Shown: positions 25,404-33,447, counted from the stretch's first letter. The stretch is DNA of 64,000 bases from Poritiphilus flavus (GCF_009901585.1 NZ_WXYO01000003.1:186001-250000); one strand, 5' to 3'. The notes: a model not told the origin generated them from the sequence alone. A program made the numbers and translations.

Positions 25404-26252
25404 ATGAAGAACATCCTTATCCCAACTGATTTTTCGGAAAACGCCTGGAATGCGCTTAAATATATCCAGGAATTGTACGCCAAAGTAAACTGTAATTTTT
25501 ACCTCCTGCACGTAAGTGATTTTATAGACTACCCGGCTGCATCAGTTTATAAGGAAGACACGGAAAGTCCCTTATCGCAAAAGGAAGTCATTCCTACGAA
25601 GAGGCAACTGAATGAGTTGTTAAAACTAGTAGAAGTCACCTTTTCAAATTCCAGGCATAGCTATTACGGGATCCATGATCACGGTTTCTTTATCGAATCC
25701 GTAAAACGGCATATCGCTGAAAAGAAAATAGATCTGATCGTTATGGGCACTAAGGGTGCAACCGGGATGCGGCAGCGTATCATCGGCAGCAATGCCGGGG
25801 ATGTGATCACCAAAGTGCCATGTAATGCGATGATCATTCCAAAGGGTGTGGGTTTTGTTCAACCCGAGGAGGTGGCTTTTCCCACGGATTACAACATCTT
25901 TTATTCACCCAGAATACTTAAGGCCATAGATGAGGTAATGGAATTGGGGCAGGCCAATATGAGGGTGATGAATGTCGCCAAAGCAGACAGTCACCTTAAC
26001 GAGGTTCAGGAGAGAAACCAGGAGTACCTCTCCGATTATCTAAATGCCACCTTTCCTTCGCGAAACACTTTCCATACCATCACCAATAAAAGCGTGAAAT
26101 CTGCCATTCAGTGTTTTGTGGAAAGCCGGGACATTGATATGATCGTTATGGTAGCTAAAAACCTGAACTTTATACAGCAGATACTCTTCGATTCGCTGGT
26201 TGAAAAGATCAGTTTTCACACTAAGGTACCCTTCCTGGTAATTCACGAATGA
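25404..26252 (+). CDS. Double-domain universal stress protein
   Basis: A 282-residue tandem UspA protein beginning MKNILIPTDFSENAW. The first domain carries an intact ATP motif (GTKGATGMRQRIIGS); the second starts near EVAFPTDYNIFY and has lost it, ending MIVMVAKNLNFIQQIL and KVPFLVIHE. So one nucleotide site per chain is expected. It has its own FNR-type promoter and is followed 86 nt later by the next USP with another box. Confidence 0.93.
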   Translation: MKNILIPTDFSENAWNALKYIQELYAKVNCNFYLLHVSDFIDYPAASVYKEDTESPLSQKEVIPTKRQLNELLKLVEVTFSNSRHSYYGIHDHGFFIESVKRHIAEKKIDLIVMGTKGATGMRQRIIGSNAGDVITKVPCNAMIIPKGVGFVQPEEVAFPTDYNIFYSPRILKAIDEVMELGQANMRVMNVAKADSHLNEVQERNQEYLSDYLNATFPSRNTFHTITNKSVKSAIQCFVESRDIDMIVMVAKNLNFIQQILFDSLVEKISFHTKVPFLVIHE

Positions 26253-26274
26253 GGCAGTTGCCTGCCAGGGGTGA

Positions 26275-26318
26275 ATGACCAAAATCATAGTTTTGAGAGC
26301 CAATGCAGGGTACATTTG
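26275..26318 (+). promoter_or_regulatory. FixK/FNR-type box plus -7 box for three USP genes
   Basis: ATGAC-CAAA-ATCAT (26275-26288) with TACATTTG (26311-26318), a perfect -7 box, at the common offset, 20 nt before the USP ATG. It appears to drive the USPs at 26338, 27203 and 28072. Confidence 0.82.
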
Positions 26319-26337
26319 AGGAAAACCCTTTTCGACT

Positions 26338-27186
26338 ATGCGAACAGTTTTGATCCCTACGGACTTCTCCGAAAATGCGCTCCACGCGCTCAAATACGCG
26401 CAACAATTATACAAATGCCTAAGGACGCGTTTTTATCTGCTCCATGCCTATGCCGATGAAGTGTATGGGCCTTTTCAGAAGAAGGAGGAAGAAGAAGTCT
26501 TTGAATCCAGGTTAAAGGAAGTCAGACGCAAGGCTGAAAAGCAACTTAAGGAGCTTAAGGAAGAGGTAATAGGTGTACCGCCAAATCCTTTGCATACCAT
26601 TGAAACCAAAGCGTCATTTGAATCTTTGGTCGATGCTGTAAACGATTTTGTGAACCAGTACAATGTGGATCTGGTGATTATGGGAACCAGGGGCCAGACT
26701 GCAGATAAGAAAATTACGTTTGGAAGCCATACGGTTCAGGTTTTTAAATATGTCTCCTGTCCCGTTCTGGCTATTCCGGAAAGTTTTGAATATGAGCAGC
26801 CAAAGCGGATCCTCTTCCCTACAGATTATGCGCTTCCCTATAAGAGAAGGGAACTAAAGCTATTGAACGATATAGGAAGGGAATTTAAGGCCAGGATCCA
26901 CTGTCTTTATATTTCCGACTTTGAGGAACTAAGTCACAGACAGGAAGACAATAAGAAATTCCTGGAGGGCAGCCTTACTGCGGCCTATCTCAATTTTGAG
27001 ACCACACCTGTCCGCAACAAGGCCAATGCTATTCTGGATGCTGTGGCGGATAAGAAGATAAATATGCTGGTAATGGTCAATTCCCGGCATTCGTTTGTAG
27101 AGGATATGTTATACCGCTCTACTGTGGATGAATTGGGTCTGTCTTTACAGATCCCTTTTCTGGTAATGCAAAATTTACCCCGATAA
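26338..27186 (+). CDS. Double-domain universal stress protein
   Basis: A 282-residue tandem UspA protein starting MRTVLIPTDFSENALHALKY. ATP motif GTRGQTADKKITFGS is intact in domain 1. Domain 2 begins RILFPTDYALPYKRREL and lacks the motif. First gene of a three-USP run with gaps of 16 and 23 nt. A K/E-rich insert (KKEEEEVFESRLKEVRRK) enlarges the first domain. Confidence 0.93.
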   Translation: MRTVLIPTDFSENALHALKYAQQLYKCLRTRFYLLHAYADEVYGPFQKKEEEEVFESRLKEVRRKAEKQLKELKEEVIGVPPNPLHTIETKASFESLVDAVNDFVNQYNVDLVIMGTRGQTADKKITFGSHTVQVFKYVSCPVLAIPESFEYEQPKRILFPTDYALPYKRRELKLLNDIGREFKARIHCLYISDFEELSHRQEDNKKFLEGSLTAAYLNFETTPVRNKANAILDAVADKKINMLVMVNSRHSFVEDMLYRSTVDELGLSLQIPFLVMQNLPR

Positions 27187-27202
27187 ACCTAAATGAACTA
27201 AA

Positions 27203-28048
27203 ATGATGAATATAGTATTGGCAACGGACTTTTCGATGAATTCATGGGATATGATCATCACCAGCCTGAAGCTGTATGCCGGGACCAAGTGCAGGTTTTA
27301 CCTCTTTCATTGCTATGAGCCTGAGCTTAGGAATTATGTAGGGTCCAGGAGCACGGCAAGGGCCGGCGTTATTGTGGGATCCCTTAAGGAAGTCGCACAG
27401 GCCAGGCTGAAGGAAACCTTGGCAGACATTGAAAAAGTTCATAAAAATGCCAACCACAGTTTTGATATATTGTCCAGGCAGGGCGATATTATTGAAGCTC
27501 TGGAAGAGATTGCTGTGGAAAAGGATATAGATCTTATCGCCATGGGCACCAAGGGTGCAACCGGGGCTAAAAACATTTTTATGGGAAGTACTGCGGTAAG
27601 AATTCTGAGGAAGATATCAAAAGTTCCCATTCTGGCCGTTCCGGAAAACACTGAATTTCAATCGTTGAAATCTGTCATATTCCCTACCGAATATGCCCAT
27701 AATTATTCGGAAAACACCCTTCAGCCATTGAAAAAACTGCTGAGTCTCTGGCCGGCTGAGATCCTGCTCTTTCATGTGGCTCAGGAATTCACACTTACCG
27801 AAAAGCAGAAGATGAATCGCAGCGCTTTGAAACAACGCCTGGAAAAACTGGATTACGGGTTTTTCAAGGTTGCGGTCAAGAGTACCGTGGCCCGGGCAAT
27901 ATTAAAGTTTGCGGAGGAAAAAGAGGCCCAGATGATTACCATGGTCAAGCACCGGCATACCCTTTTAGAAAGTTTTATCGAAGAGCCGGTGATCAAAAAG
28001 GTTAGCCTGAATACCAGTATTCCGATACTGGTGCTACAGGGTGCCTGA
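27203..28048 (+). CDS. Double-domain universal stress protein
   Basis: A 281-residue tandem UspA protein (MNIVLATDFSMNSWD). The first domain has GTKGATGAKNIFMGS; the second starts SVIFPTEYAHNYSENTLQP and has no ATP motif. It is the middle gene of the three-USP transcript begun at 26338. Two start codons lie side by side (27203 and 27206). Sequence divergence from its neighbours is high despite the same layout, so this is an old duplication. Confidence 0.93.
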   Translation: MMNIVLATDFSMNSWDMIITSLKLYAGTKCRFYLFHCYEPELRNYVGSRSTARAGVIVGSLKEVAQARLKETLADIEKVHKNANHSFDILSRQGDIIEALEEIAVEKDIDLIAMGTKGATGAKNIFMGSTAVRILRKISKVPILAVPENTEFQSLKSVIFPTEYAHNYSENTLQPLKKLLSLWPAEILLFHVAQEFTLTEKQKMNRSALKQRLEKLDYGFFKVAVKSTVARAILKFAEEKEAQMITMVKHRHTLLESFIEEPVIKKVSLNTSIPILVLQGA

Positions 28049-28071
28049 TGTTCCATTTAAAACCAAGAAAA

Positions 28072-28926
28072 ATGAAAAAGATATTGTTACCCACGGATTT
28101 CTCCGAGAATGCCTGGAACGCTATCGCCTATGCCTTAGCCTTATTCTCTAAGGAGGAATGCAGGTTTTACGTCATGAATGCCTTTCAGACCGGACCCTCC
28201 AGCCTTACAGGTATGATGAACAAGGGTAGGGAAACCCGTTTATACCAGGCAACCAAAGATTCTTCACAAATTGCATTGTCTGACCTGGAAGACAGGATCT
28301 ATTCCAGTGGTAAAGCTAAGGATCATCACCAGTTTGAGTTCTTGCTTTTGTCCGACCCCCTTTTACAAGCCATAGGAAAAACGGTAATTGACAAGGATAT
28401 TGACTTTGTATTTATGGGAACCCAGGGAGCCTCAGGGCTGAAAGGGGTTTTTCTGGGAAGTAATGCGGTTAGGGTAATTCGGGAAATCGATTTTTGTCCT
28501 ATCGTCGCCGTACCTGCTGGATATGAATTCCAGGGGCTTTCTGAGATATTGTTTGCCACCGGTTACGAACATTTGTATGAAAAGTACGAGTTACAGCCCA
28601 TGCTCCAGCTGGCACGCCTGTGGAATTCCAGAATACAGGTGGTACATGTGAATAAGGAAAAGGAGCTTGTTCCGGCTAAAGAAAAAGCCAGAGAGGTTCT
28701 TGGAAAAAGACTAAAGGGTCAAAAGTATGAATTAGTGGACCTGGCCAATGGTTCCAAGATCAATGAAGCGATACGGGATCTGACTGCCGAAAATCCGGAA
28801 ATCGGTATGGTAGCCATTATAGATTATTGGCATAGTTTCCTTGAAAAACTTACCAGGGAACCGGTAGTTAAAAAGATAGCTTTTAAAACGAAAGTCCCGT
28901 TTTTGGTTATGCATCTCATCGATTAG
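28072..28926 (+). CDS. Double-domain universal stress protein
   Basis: A 284-residue tandem UspA protein. I chose the ATG at 28072, which gives MKKILLPTDFSENAWNAIAY like its paralogues; an ATG at 28048 overlapping the previous stop would add eight residues. Domain 1 has GTQGASGLKGVFLGS; domain 2 starts EILFATGYEHLYEKYEL without motif. Last gene of the three-USP unit, convergent with a small HMA-like gene. Confidence 0.92.
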   Translation: MKKILLPTDFSENAWNAIAYALALFSKEECRFYVMNAFQTGPSSLTGMMNKGRETRLYQATKDSSQIALSDLEDRIYSSGKAKDHHQFEFLLLSDPLLQAIGKTVIDKDIDFVFMGTQGASGLKGVFLGSNAVRVIREIDFCPIVAVPAGYEFQGLSEILFATGYEHLYEKYELQPMLQLARLWNSRIQVVHVNKEKELVPAKEKAREVLGKRLKGQKYELVDLANGSKINEAIRDLTAENPEIGMVAIIDYWHSFLEKLTREPVVKKIAFKTKVPFLVMHLID

Positions 28927-28958
28927 GCATTAGCCAATCGATTTCCGCGCCAAAGCCA

Positions 28959-29195
28959 TCAGGCAGTTGCAAGGTTGTTACTGCTGATCTTCTGCATGCG
29001 TATAGGAAAACCGATACACTGCAATTCCCGTTTTAGTTTACGCAAAGCATCCTCAGTTTGGTACAAAACCGTGATCGTACCTTTATCCGGATTCAAATCC
29101 AGAATGCGGATATCCAGAATACGGTTTAAATTTCTAACAATGATGTTTTTGTATTCGGAAGAATCAAAATTCCTTAAAGTGGCTTTTATTTTCAT
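28959..29195 (-). CDS. Small HMA-like protein without metal-binding cysteines
   Basis: A 78-residue protein from the ATG at 29195, the one compatible with the promoter at 29218-29225; the open frame runs further upstream but across that promoter. The pattern VRNLNRILDIRILDLNPDKG then LRKLKRELQCIGFPI follows the ferredoxin-like beta-alpha-beta of HMA domains, but no CxxC is present, so copper carriage is unlikely. It may be a partner-binding or regulatory HMA relative. It has its own FNR-type box. Confidence 0.65.
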   Translation of the reverse strand: MKIKATLRNFDSSEYKNIIVRNLNRILDIRILDLNPDKGTITVLYQTEDALRKLKRELQCIGFPIRMQKISSNNLATA

Positions 29196-29217
29196 GACCT
29201 TTAGTATTGGTAAACCA

Positions 29218-29261
29218 CCAAGGTAATGGCTTGTGTGTAACATGCCAATGACGTAGGTCAG
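29218..29261 (-). promoter_or_regulatory. FixK/FNR-type box plus -7 box for the HMA-like gene
   Basis: ATGAC-GTAG-GTCAG (29248-29261). On the minus strand TACCTTGG (29225-29218) lies at the common offset, 22 nt before the start codon I chose. Confidence 0.65.
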
Positions 29262-29326
29262 TTTCCTTATTTTTTTAATTAAAAAAGCTTTTGTGGTCCT
29301 GTATTGGCCACGCTGTCGGGAGGTGA

Positions 29327-29626
29327 TCACAGGTGTTTGTTCACCAACTGTATCAATTCATTTTTCTGAAGTACTCCGGATTGTCGCCAGACCTGCTCTC
29401 CTTCTTTGAATAGTACAAGGGTCGGTACGCCCCGTACCTGGAACTTTGATGCAAGTCTTTGATTTTTGTCCACGTCTATTTTGACGATCCTGACCTTTTC
29501 CCCCAGTTCTTTTTTTACATCACTGAGAATAGGGGCAAGAACCTTGCAGGGTCCGCACCAATCCGCATAAAAATCAACCAAAACTGGGTTTTCGGAGCGG
29601 ATGATGGAATTGAAACTGGCTTTCAT
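29327..29626 (-). CDS. trxA: Thioredoxin
   Basis: A 99-residue thioredoxin with the redox motif in FYADWCGPCKVLAPIL, the cis-proline in VRGVPTLVLF and a typical last helix. It is cytosolic and reduces disulfides in client proteins. The ATG at 29626 was preferred to a TTG two codons upstream. A perfect -7 box lies 16 nt upstream. It sits among USP and HMA-like genes, so it probably serves the same stress response. Confidence 0.93.
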   Translation of the reverse strand: MKASFNSIIRSENPVLVDFYADWCGPCKVLAPILSDVKKELGEKVRIVKIDVDKNQRLASKFQVRGVPTLVLFKEGEQVWRQSGVLQKNELIQLVNKHL

Positions 29627-29642
29627 TTGCAAAATTTAGGAT

Positions 29643-29650
29643 CAAAGATA
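29643..29650 (-). promoter_or_regulatory. -7 box of thioredoxin gene
   Basis: TATCTTTG on the minus strand, a perfect TAnnTTTG. The palindrome at 29683-29696 lies 10 bp (one helical turn) further than the common spacing on this strand, so shared control is possible but not shown. Confidence 0.55.
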
Positions 29651-29682
29651 TGACGAAGATAGGGATATGAGGTCTTTTCAAA

Positions 29683-29726
29683 CTGACAGAAATCATGGTT
29701 TTCCGTTTGTTCCGGAACTAGTTTTA
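29683..29726 (+). promoter_or_regulatory. FixK/FNR-type box plus -7 box for USP at 29749
   Basis: CTGAC-AGAA-ATCAT (29683-29696) with TAGTTTTA (29719-29726) at the common offset, 22 nt before the ATG. The same -7 octamer is used at 12797. Confidence 0.75.
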
Positions 29727-29748
29727 CAATGAACTAAAAACCCAAGCG

Positions 29749-30597
29749 ATGCTACGTGTATTACTTCCAACGGATTTTTCGGATAACTCTCTGGATGCTA
29801 TCCGATATGGTTTGCAATTATTAAAAGACCAAACCTGTACATTTTTCTTGCTTCATACTTATACTCCTGCTATCTATCGAACGGAATATGTCTTGCACAG
29901 TCCCGGACAGATAGGATTGGGAGACATTTATCAGACCGATTCCATGACCCAGTTGGAAGGGGTACAGCAGCGGCTTACTGAAGAGTTCAGAAATCCGATC
30001 CATAGCTTTGTATGCCTCACAGCCTTTAATACGCTATTGGACGAGGTCAGGGAGATCTCGGAAAATGAACAAATAGACCTGATTATCATGGGTACTCAGG
30101 GCGCATCCGGAGCTAAAGAGATCTTTTTGGGAACCCATACGGTACATGTGATTAAGAGATCCAATGTCCCGGTACTGGCAATTCCACCTGGCTGCAGCTT
30201 CGTTCCTCCAAGGAAAATTCTGTTTCCCACCGATTTTGAAATTGATTATGGAACTGATCAACTGGAACCCTTGTTGAACATTGCCAGGCTTCACGAATCT
30301 ATGCTGGACGTACTCTACATTTCTTATGGCTACGACCTGTCTGAGGCACAAATGGCCAATCAGGAAAAACTGGGATCCATGTTGCAGGTGGTTCCGCATC
30401 GGTTTCACGATTTGCCAAATCAAACCGTGATCCAGGGAATAAATAGTTTCCAGGACAAGAACAAAAGTGACTTTTTAGTAATGATCCGAAACAAGCACAC
30501 TTTTGTTGAGCGACTTTTTATTGAACCGGTGATCAAGAAAATTGGTTTTCATGTCACCATACCATTTCTGGTCTTGCCCTTTCGGCAGAACAGCTGA
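29749..30597 (+). CDS. Double-domain universal stress protein
   Basis: A 282-residue tandem UspA protein starting MLRVLLPTDFSDNSLDAIRY. ATP motif GTQGASGAKEIFLGT is intact in domain 1. Domain 2 begins KILFPTDFEIDYGTDQLEP and has none. It is the first gene of a unit with the USP at 30642 (44-nt gap without a box) and the small protein at 31493. Confidence 0.93.
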   Translation: MLRVLLPTDFSDNSLDAIRYGLQLLKDQTCTFFLLHTYTPAIYRTEYVLHSPGQIGLGDIYQTDSMTQLEGVQQRLTEEFRNPIHSFVCLTAFNTLLDEVREISENEQIDLIIMGTQGASGAKEIFLGTHTVHVIKRSNVPVLAIPPGCSFVPPRKILFPTDFEIDYGTDQLEPLLNIARLHESMLDVLYISYGYDLSEAQMANQEKLGSMLQVVPHRFHDLPNQTVIQGINSFQDKNKSDFLVMIRNKHTFVERLFIEPVIKKIGFHVTIPFLVLPFRQNS

Positions 30598-30641
30598 TCT
30601 GGAGCTATCAAATAATTACTATTGAAAAGAAAACCTATCAA

Positions 30642-31490
30642 ATGAAAAAACGAATCCTGTTACCCACGGACTTTTCCAAGAACTCTCTCAATGCTATTCG
30701 GTACGCTATAGACCTGTTCGCAGGGGTGCCTTGTGAGTTTTACCTGCTCAATGCCTTTCAGGTGCCGGGATATACCCTGGAAAGTATGATGGTCCCTGAA
30801 CCGGGAGAACCCCGTTTTGACGATGCCAAAAGGGATTCTGATGACGGAATGCTCCGGTTAATGGAAATGATCCGGCTTCACGGAGACAACCCCAGGCATA
30901 GTTTTCAAACCCTCTCTGTATTCAATGCGGTCTTAACGGCAATAAAGGCCGAAGTTGGACGACGGGATATTGATATTATCGTGATGGGGACCAAGGGTAT
31001 CACCGGTTCGTCCAAAGCCATCTTTGGCACACAGACGGTAAACGTCATGGAAAAGATCACCCAATGCCCGGTGCTGGCCGTTCCGGACGATTTTTCTTTT
31101 CAACCTCCGAAGAGCATACTATTCCCAACGGATTACAAGGCGAATTTTAAGCGCAAGGAGATGAGTTGCTTACTGGAGATAGCCGAAATGTTTGCCTCCA
31201 GCCTGCACATTCTGCACATTGTGAAAAAAGTAAGCCTAAGCAAGAAACAGGAAGAAGGTATGAAACTGCTTATGGAGATCCTGGAGCCTGCGGACTACAG
31301 TTTGCATATGATAGAAGGAAAGAATGTCAGCAAAGGGATCACGGATTTTGTAACGGATAATCTCTGCGATATGATCGCATTTTTAAACAAAAAGCACCTG
31401 TTCTTCGGTAGTATTTTGTCCAATCCACTTGTAAAGGAGATAGGCTATTACCCAAGCGTACCTGTGCTGGTATTAAACGATAATGCTTAA
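30642..31490 (+). CDS. Double-domain universal stress protein
   Basis: A 282-residue tandem UspA protein (MKKRILLPTDFSKNSLNAIR). Domain 1 motif GTKGITGSSKAIFGT is intact. Domain 2 starts SILFPTDYKANFKRKEM and ends SVPVLVLND without a motif. No palindrome or -7 box is seen in the short gap before it, so it is probably read from the 29719 promoter. Eighth USP of the window. Confidence 0.93.
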   Translation: MKKRILLPTDFSKNSLNAIRYAIDLFAGVPCEFYLLNAFQVPGYTLESMMVPEPGEPRFDDAKRDSDDGMLRLMEMIRLHGDNPRHSFQTLSVFNAVLTAIKAEVGRRDIDIIVMGTKGITGSSKAIFGTQTVNVMEKITQCPVLAVPDDFSFQPPKSILFPTDYKANFKRKEMSCLLEIAEMFASSLHILHIVKKVSLSKKQEEGMKLLMEILEPADYSLHMIEGKNVSKGITDFVTDNLCDMIAFLNKKHLFFGSILSNPLVKEIGYYPSVPVLVLNDNA

Positions 31491-31492
31491 TT

Positions 31493-31894
31493 ATGAAAAA
31501 GATTGGTATTTGGCTGGACAAGGAGAAGGCTCATGTAATTGTTATAAATGAAAAGAAGGAAGATTTCATTACAGTTCCTTCCGAAATGGAATTTTATAAC
31601 CCCAAGGGCGGATCGCGGTCCAAAACGCGTTGGGGTCCGCAGGAAGTCATCGCGGAACGCACTTATCTGGAAAGGGAGAAGCAGCAGATGAAAAAGTATT
31701 TTGAAAAGCTTGTTGCACTATTACAGGATGCAGAGGCTATAGTCCTTTTCGGCCCTGCGGATACTTGCGAAAAGCTGGGCAGGTTCCTCAAGGAAGATTA
31801 CCCTCAACTGGCGCCCAAACTAAAGGGTGTTTTTAAGCAGGATAGCATGACTGACAACCAGGTCAGGGCCTGGGTTCGGGACTATTATTCATAG
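31493..31894 (+). CDS. Small protein, possibly eRF1/Pelota-domain-like
   Basis: A 133-residue soluble protein starting 2 nt after the USP stop. It opens MKKIGIWLDKEKAHVIVI, then a basic-polar linker (KGGSRSKTRWGPQE), a helix and AEAIVLFGPADTCEKLGRFL. That order resembles bacterial proteins with an eRF1/Pelota domain-3-like fold that have been linked to ribosome rescue or hibernation; the match is by eye and weak. Tight linkage to USPs and proximity to HPF would fit a ribosome-related stress role. Confidence 0.55.
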   Translation: MKKIGIWLDKEKAHVIVINEKKEDFITVPSEMEFYNPKGGSRSKTRWGPQEVIAERTYLEREKQQMKKYFEKLVALLQDAEAIVLFGPADTCEKLGRFLKEDYPQLAPKLKGVFKQDSMTDNQVRAWVRDYYS

Positions 31895-31926
31895 ATCCAT
31901 GACCTGGAAGCAAGAAAGACGGCTGG

Positions 31927-31970
31927 CTGATTTTGGTCATTTTATTTGTGAGACTTGTCGCTTATATTCC
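31927..31970 (+). promoter_or_regulatory. FixK/FNR-type box with weak -7 box for the gene at 31987
   Basis: CTGAT-TTTG-GTCAT (31927-31940). TATATTCC (31963-31970) keeps TAnnTT at the common offset but misses the last two bases of the -7 consensus. The start codon is 17 nt further. Confidence 0.6.
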
Positions 31971-31986
31971 CCCAAACTATTAAAAC

Positions 31987-32412
31987 ATGGAAAGCCCGCT
32001 TTTAGATGGTAGTCCCCGGGAAACTCAGGAAAAACTACACTGGGAATCTCAACAATGGAAGTCTGATCTCTGCTTTATAGAAGATGAGATCACTTTTATA
32101 GATCGCTTACTGAATTCTTACGTCTTTCAACCCAACACCCCTAATCTGTTTGAACGTCTTCAGGACTTTTTGCAACGCCTGGCCAAAGTAAAAGAAGAAA
32201 AGGCCACCCTGAGGAAACGGATCTCCAAACACGAAAGTGACCTGGGTGGTATGATGGAATGTAAGGATGAGACTGGTAATAAGGAGTACTTCCGGAAACA
32301 CAAGGTTCTAAAGGATCGTATGCGGGAATGTAATACCAACTTCCAGGCCCTGAAATCAGAGATTTTCAACTATGCAGGAGGCATTCTAAAAAAGCGCAAA
32401 CCAATTTCTTAG
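31987..32412 (+). CDS. Small helical protein, paralogue 2 of the local family
   Basis: A 141-residue predicted coiled-coil protein. ESQQWKSDLCFIEDEITFID aligns with the starts of the paralogues at 15299 (minus) and 32998. The middle is K/E/R-rich (KVKEEKATLRKRISKHESD) and the last 20 residues are basic. No signal peptide, cysteine pair or catalytic motif is seen. It is monocistronic under its own FNR-type box. Confidence 0.75.
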   Translation: MESPLLDGSPRETQEKLHWESQQWKSDLCFIEDEITFIDRLLNSYVFQPNTPNLFERLQDFLQRLAKVKEEKATLRKRISKHESDLGGMMECKDETGNKEYFRKHKVLKDRMRECNTNFQALKSEIFNYAGGILKKRKPIS

Positions 32413-32445
32413 TACTTAAATCAACCGCTAAGGCAACGCGCCATA

Positions 32446-32489
32446 CTGACCGACCACTACTTGAAGTTCAGGTTTAACCAACATTTTTG
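32446..32489 (+). promoter_or_regulatory. FNR-type half-site and -7 box for hsp20
   Basis: CTGAC (32446-32450) is in the left half-site position relative to CATTTTTG (32482-32489), which differs from TAnnTTTG by one base. The right half (CACTA) does not match. A degraded or weak site is likely. Confidence 0.4.
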
Positions 32490-32509
32490 TTAACTAAAAA
32501 GTATAAGCT

Positions 32510-32950
32510 ATGTCACTAATTAAGTTTAAAAAGAATCGATTTCCATGGGACGATAGCCTGTTTGACTTTTTCAATGGGGATGAGTTCTTCAATGACGAAT
32601 TCTTTAACATGGGGAAATCTGTTCCGGCAATGAATGTCAAAGAACACGATTCAGATTTTGAGATAGAATTGGCTGCTCCGGGATTCGACCGATCTGATTT
32701 TGAGATCGTCTTGGAAGACAATGTATTACGTGTTTCCGCCAAAAAGAGCAAAGAATCGGGGGAAGAAGAGGAGGGATATACCCGTAAAGAGTTTAACTAT
32801 AGCGCCTTTCAAAGGAATATGCAGCTACCAGGTACTGTAGATGAAGACAAGGAGGTAAAGGCCACCTACAAAAACGGGATTCTGAAATTGAAACTTATGA
32901 AGAGCGAAATGGCCGAAGAAAAAACTAAACGGGTTATTGAAGTGGTGTAA
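32510..32950 (+). CDS. Small heat-shock protein (Hsp20/alpha-crystallin)
   Basis: A 146-residue Hsp20 chaperone: an N-terminal arm rich in F and D/N, the alpha-crystallin domain (PAMNVKEHDSDFEIELAAPG to YKNGILKLKL) and a short C-terminal tail. It holds unfolding proteins in large oligomers. It heads a unit that seems to include the helical protein at 32998, the lipoprotein at 33494 and the dehydrogenase at 34134, with a strong hairpin after hsp20 that may favour hsp20 mRNA. Confidence 0.93.
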   Translation: MSLIKFKKNRFPWDDSLFDFFNGDEFFNDEFFNMGKSVPAMNVKEHDSDFEIELAAPGFDRSDFEIVLEDNVLRVSAKKSKESGEEEEGYTRKEFNYSAFQRNMQLPGTVDEDKEVKATYKNGILKLKLMKSEMAEEKTKRVIEVV

Positions 32951-32959
32951 CTCGTTTTG

Positions 32960-32989
32960 AGCGGCAAGCAGGTTTCCCTGCTTGCTGCT
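32960..32989 (+). other. Strong hairpin between hsp20 and the next gene
   Basis: A 13-bp stem with one G-U pair (32960-32972 with 32977-32989) and a TTTC loop. No T tract follows, so it is more likely an mRNA processing or stabilising element than a terminator. Confidence 0.7.
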
Positions 32990-32997
32990 CTTCAAAA

Positions 32998-33447
32998 ATG
33001 AAAATCATGAAAACAAAAGGATACCAATATGTAGAATGGATGAGCGGGCCGGAAATGCACGAGCATACCAAGGGGTGGGTCTCGGAATTGGCTTTTGTGG
33101 GGGATGAACAACATTTCCTGAACGAGCTTATCAAATCTCATACCCTGGAATTACTGGAATTTGAGGAGTTTGAATCCAGCAAAGAACTTGTTGATAATTT
33201 GCTGGATCTGGAGTTTAAACTCGGAGACCTGGTAAAAAAGGTGGAAAAACACAAAAATCAGCTGGAGATCATCGTGGATGATGTAGATCAGATCGAAATG
33301 GAAAAAGCCTACCGCAAGACACATCAGAACCTGTCTGTGGTAATAGGCCATTACATCCTGGAATATAGGGCGGTCAAGGCAGGTATTTTCAGACTCTTGT
33401 CCTCCGTACTGAAAAAAGGAAAACAAAATCGCCTGTTGAACGAATAA
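32998..33447 (+). CDS. Small helical protein, paralogue 3 of the local family
   Basis: A 149-residue helical protein. The segment HTKGWVSELAFVGDEQHFLN matches W-x-S-x-L-x-F of its two paralogues, followed by coiled coil (LEFKLGDLVKKVEKHKNQLE) and a basic end (SVLKKGKQNR). Two starts are possible, ATG at 32998 or 33007. It follows the hsp20 hairpin directly. Function is unknown; repeated pairing with stress genes suggests a chaperone-like or scaffold role. Confidence 0.75.
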   Translation: MKIMKTKGYQYVEWMSGPEMHEHTKGWVSELAFVGDEQHFLNELIKSHTLELLEFEEFESSKELVDNLLDLEFKLGDLVKKVEKHKNQLEIIVDDVDQIEMEKAYRKTHQNLSVVIGHYILEYRAVKAGIFRLLSSVLKKGKQNRLLNE

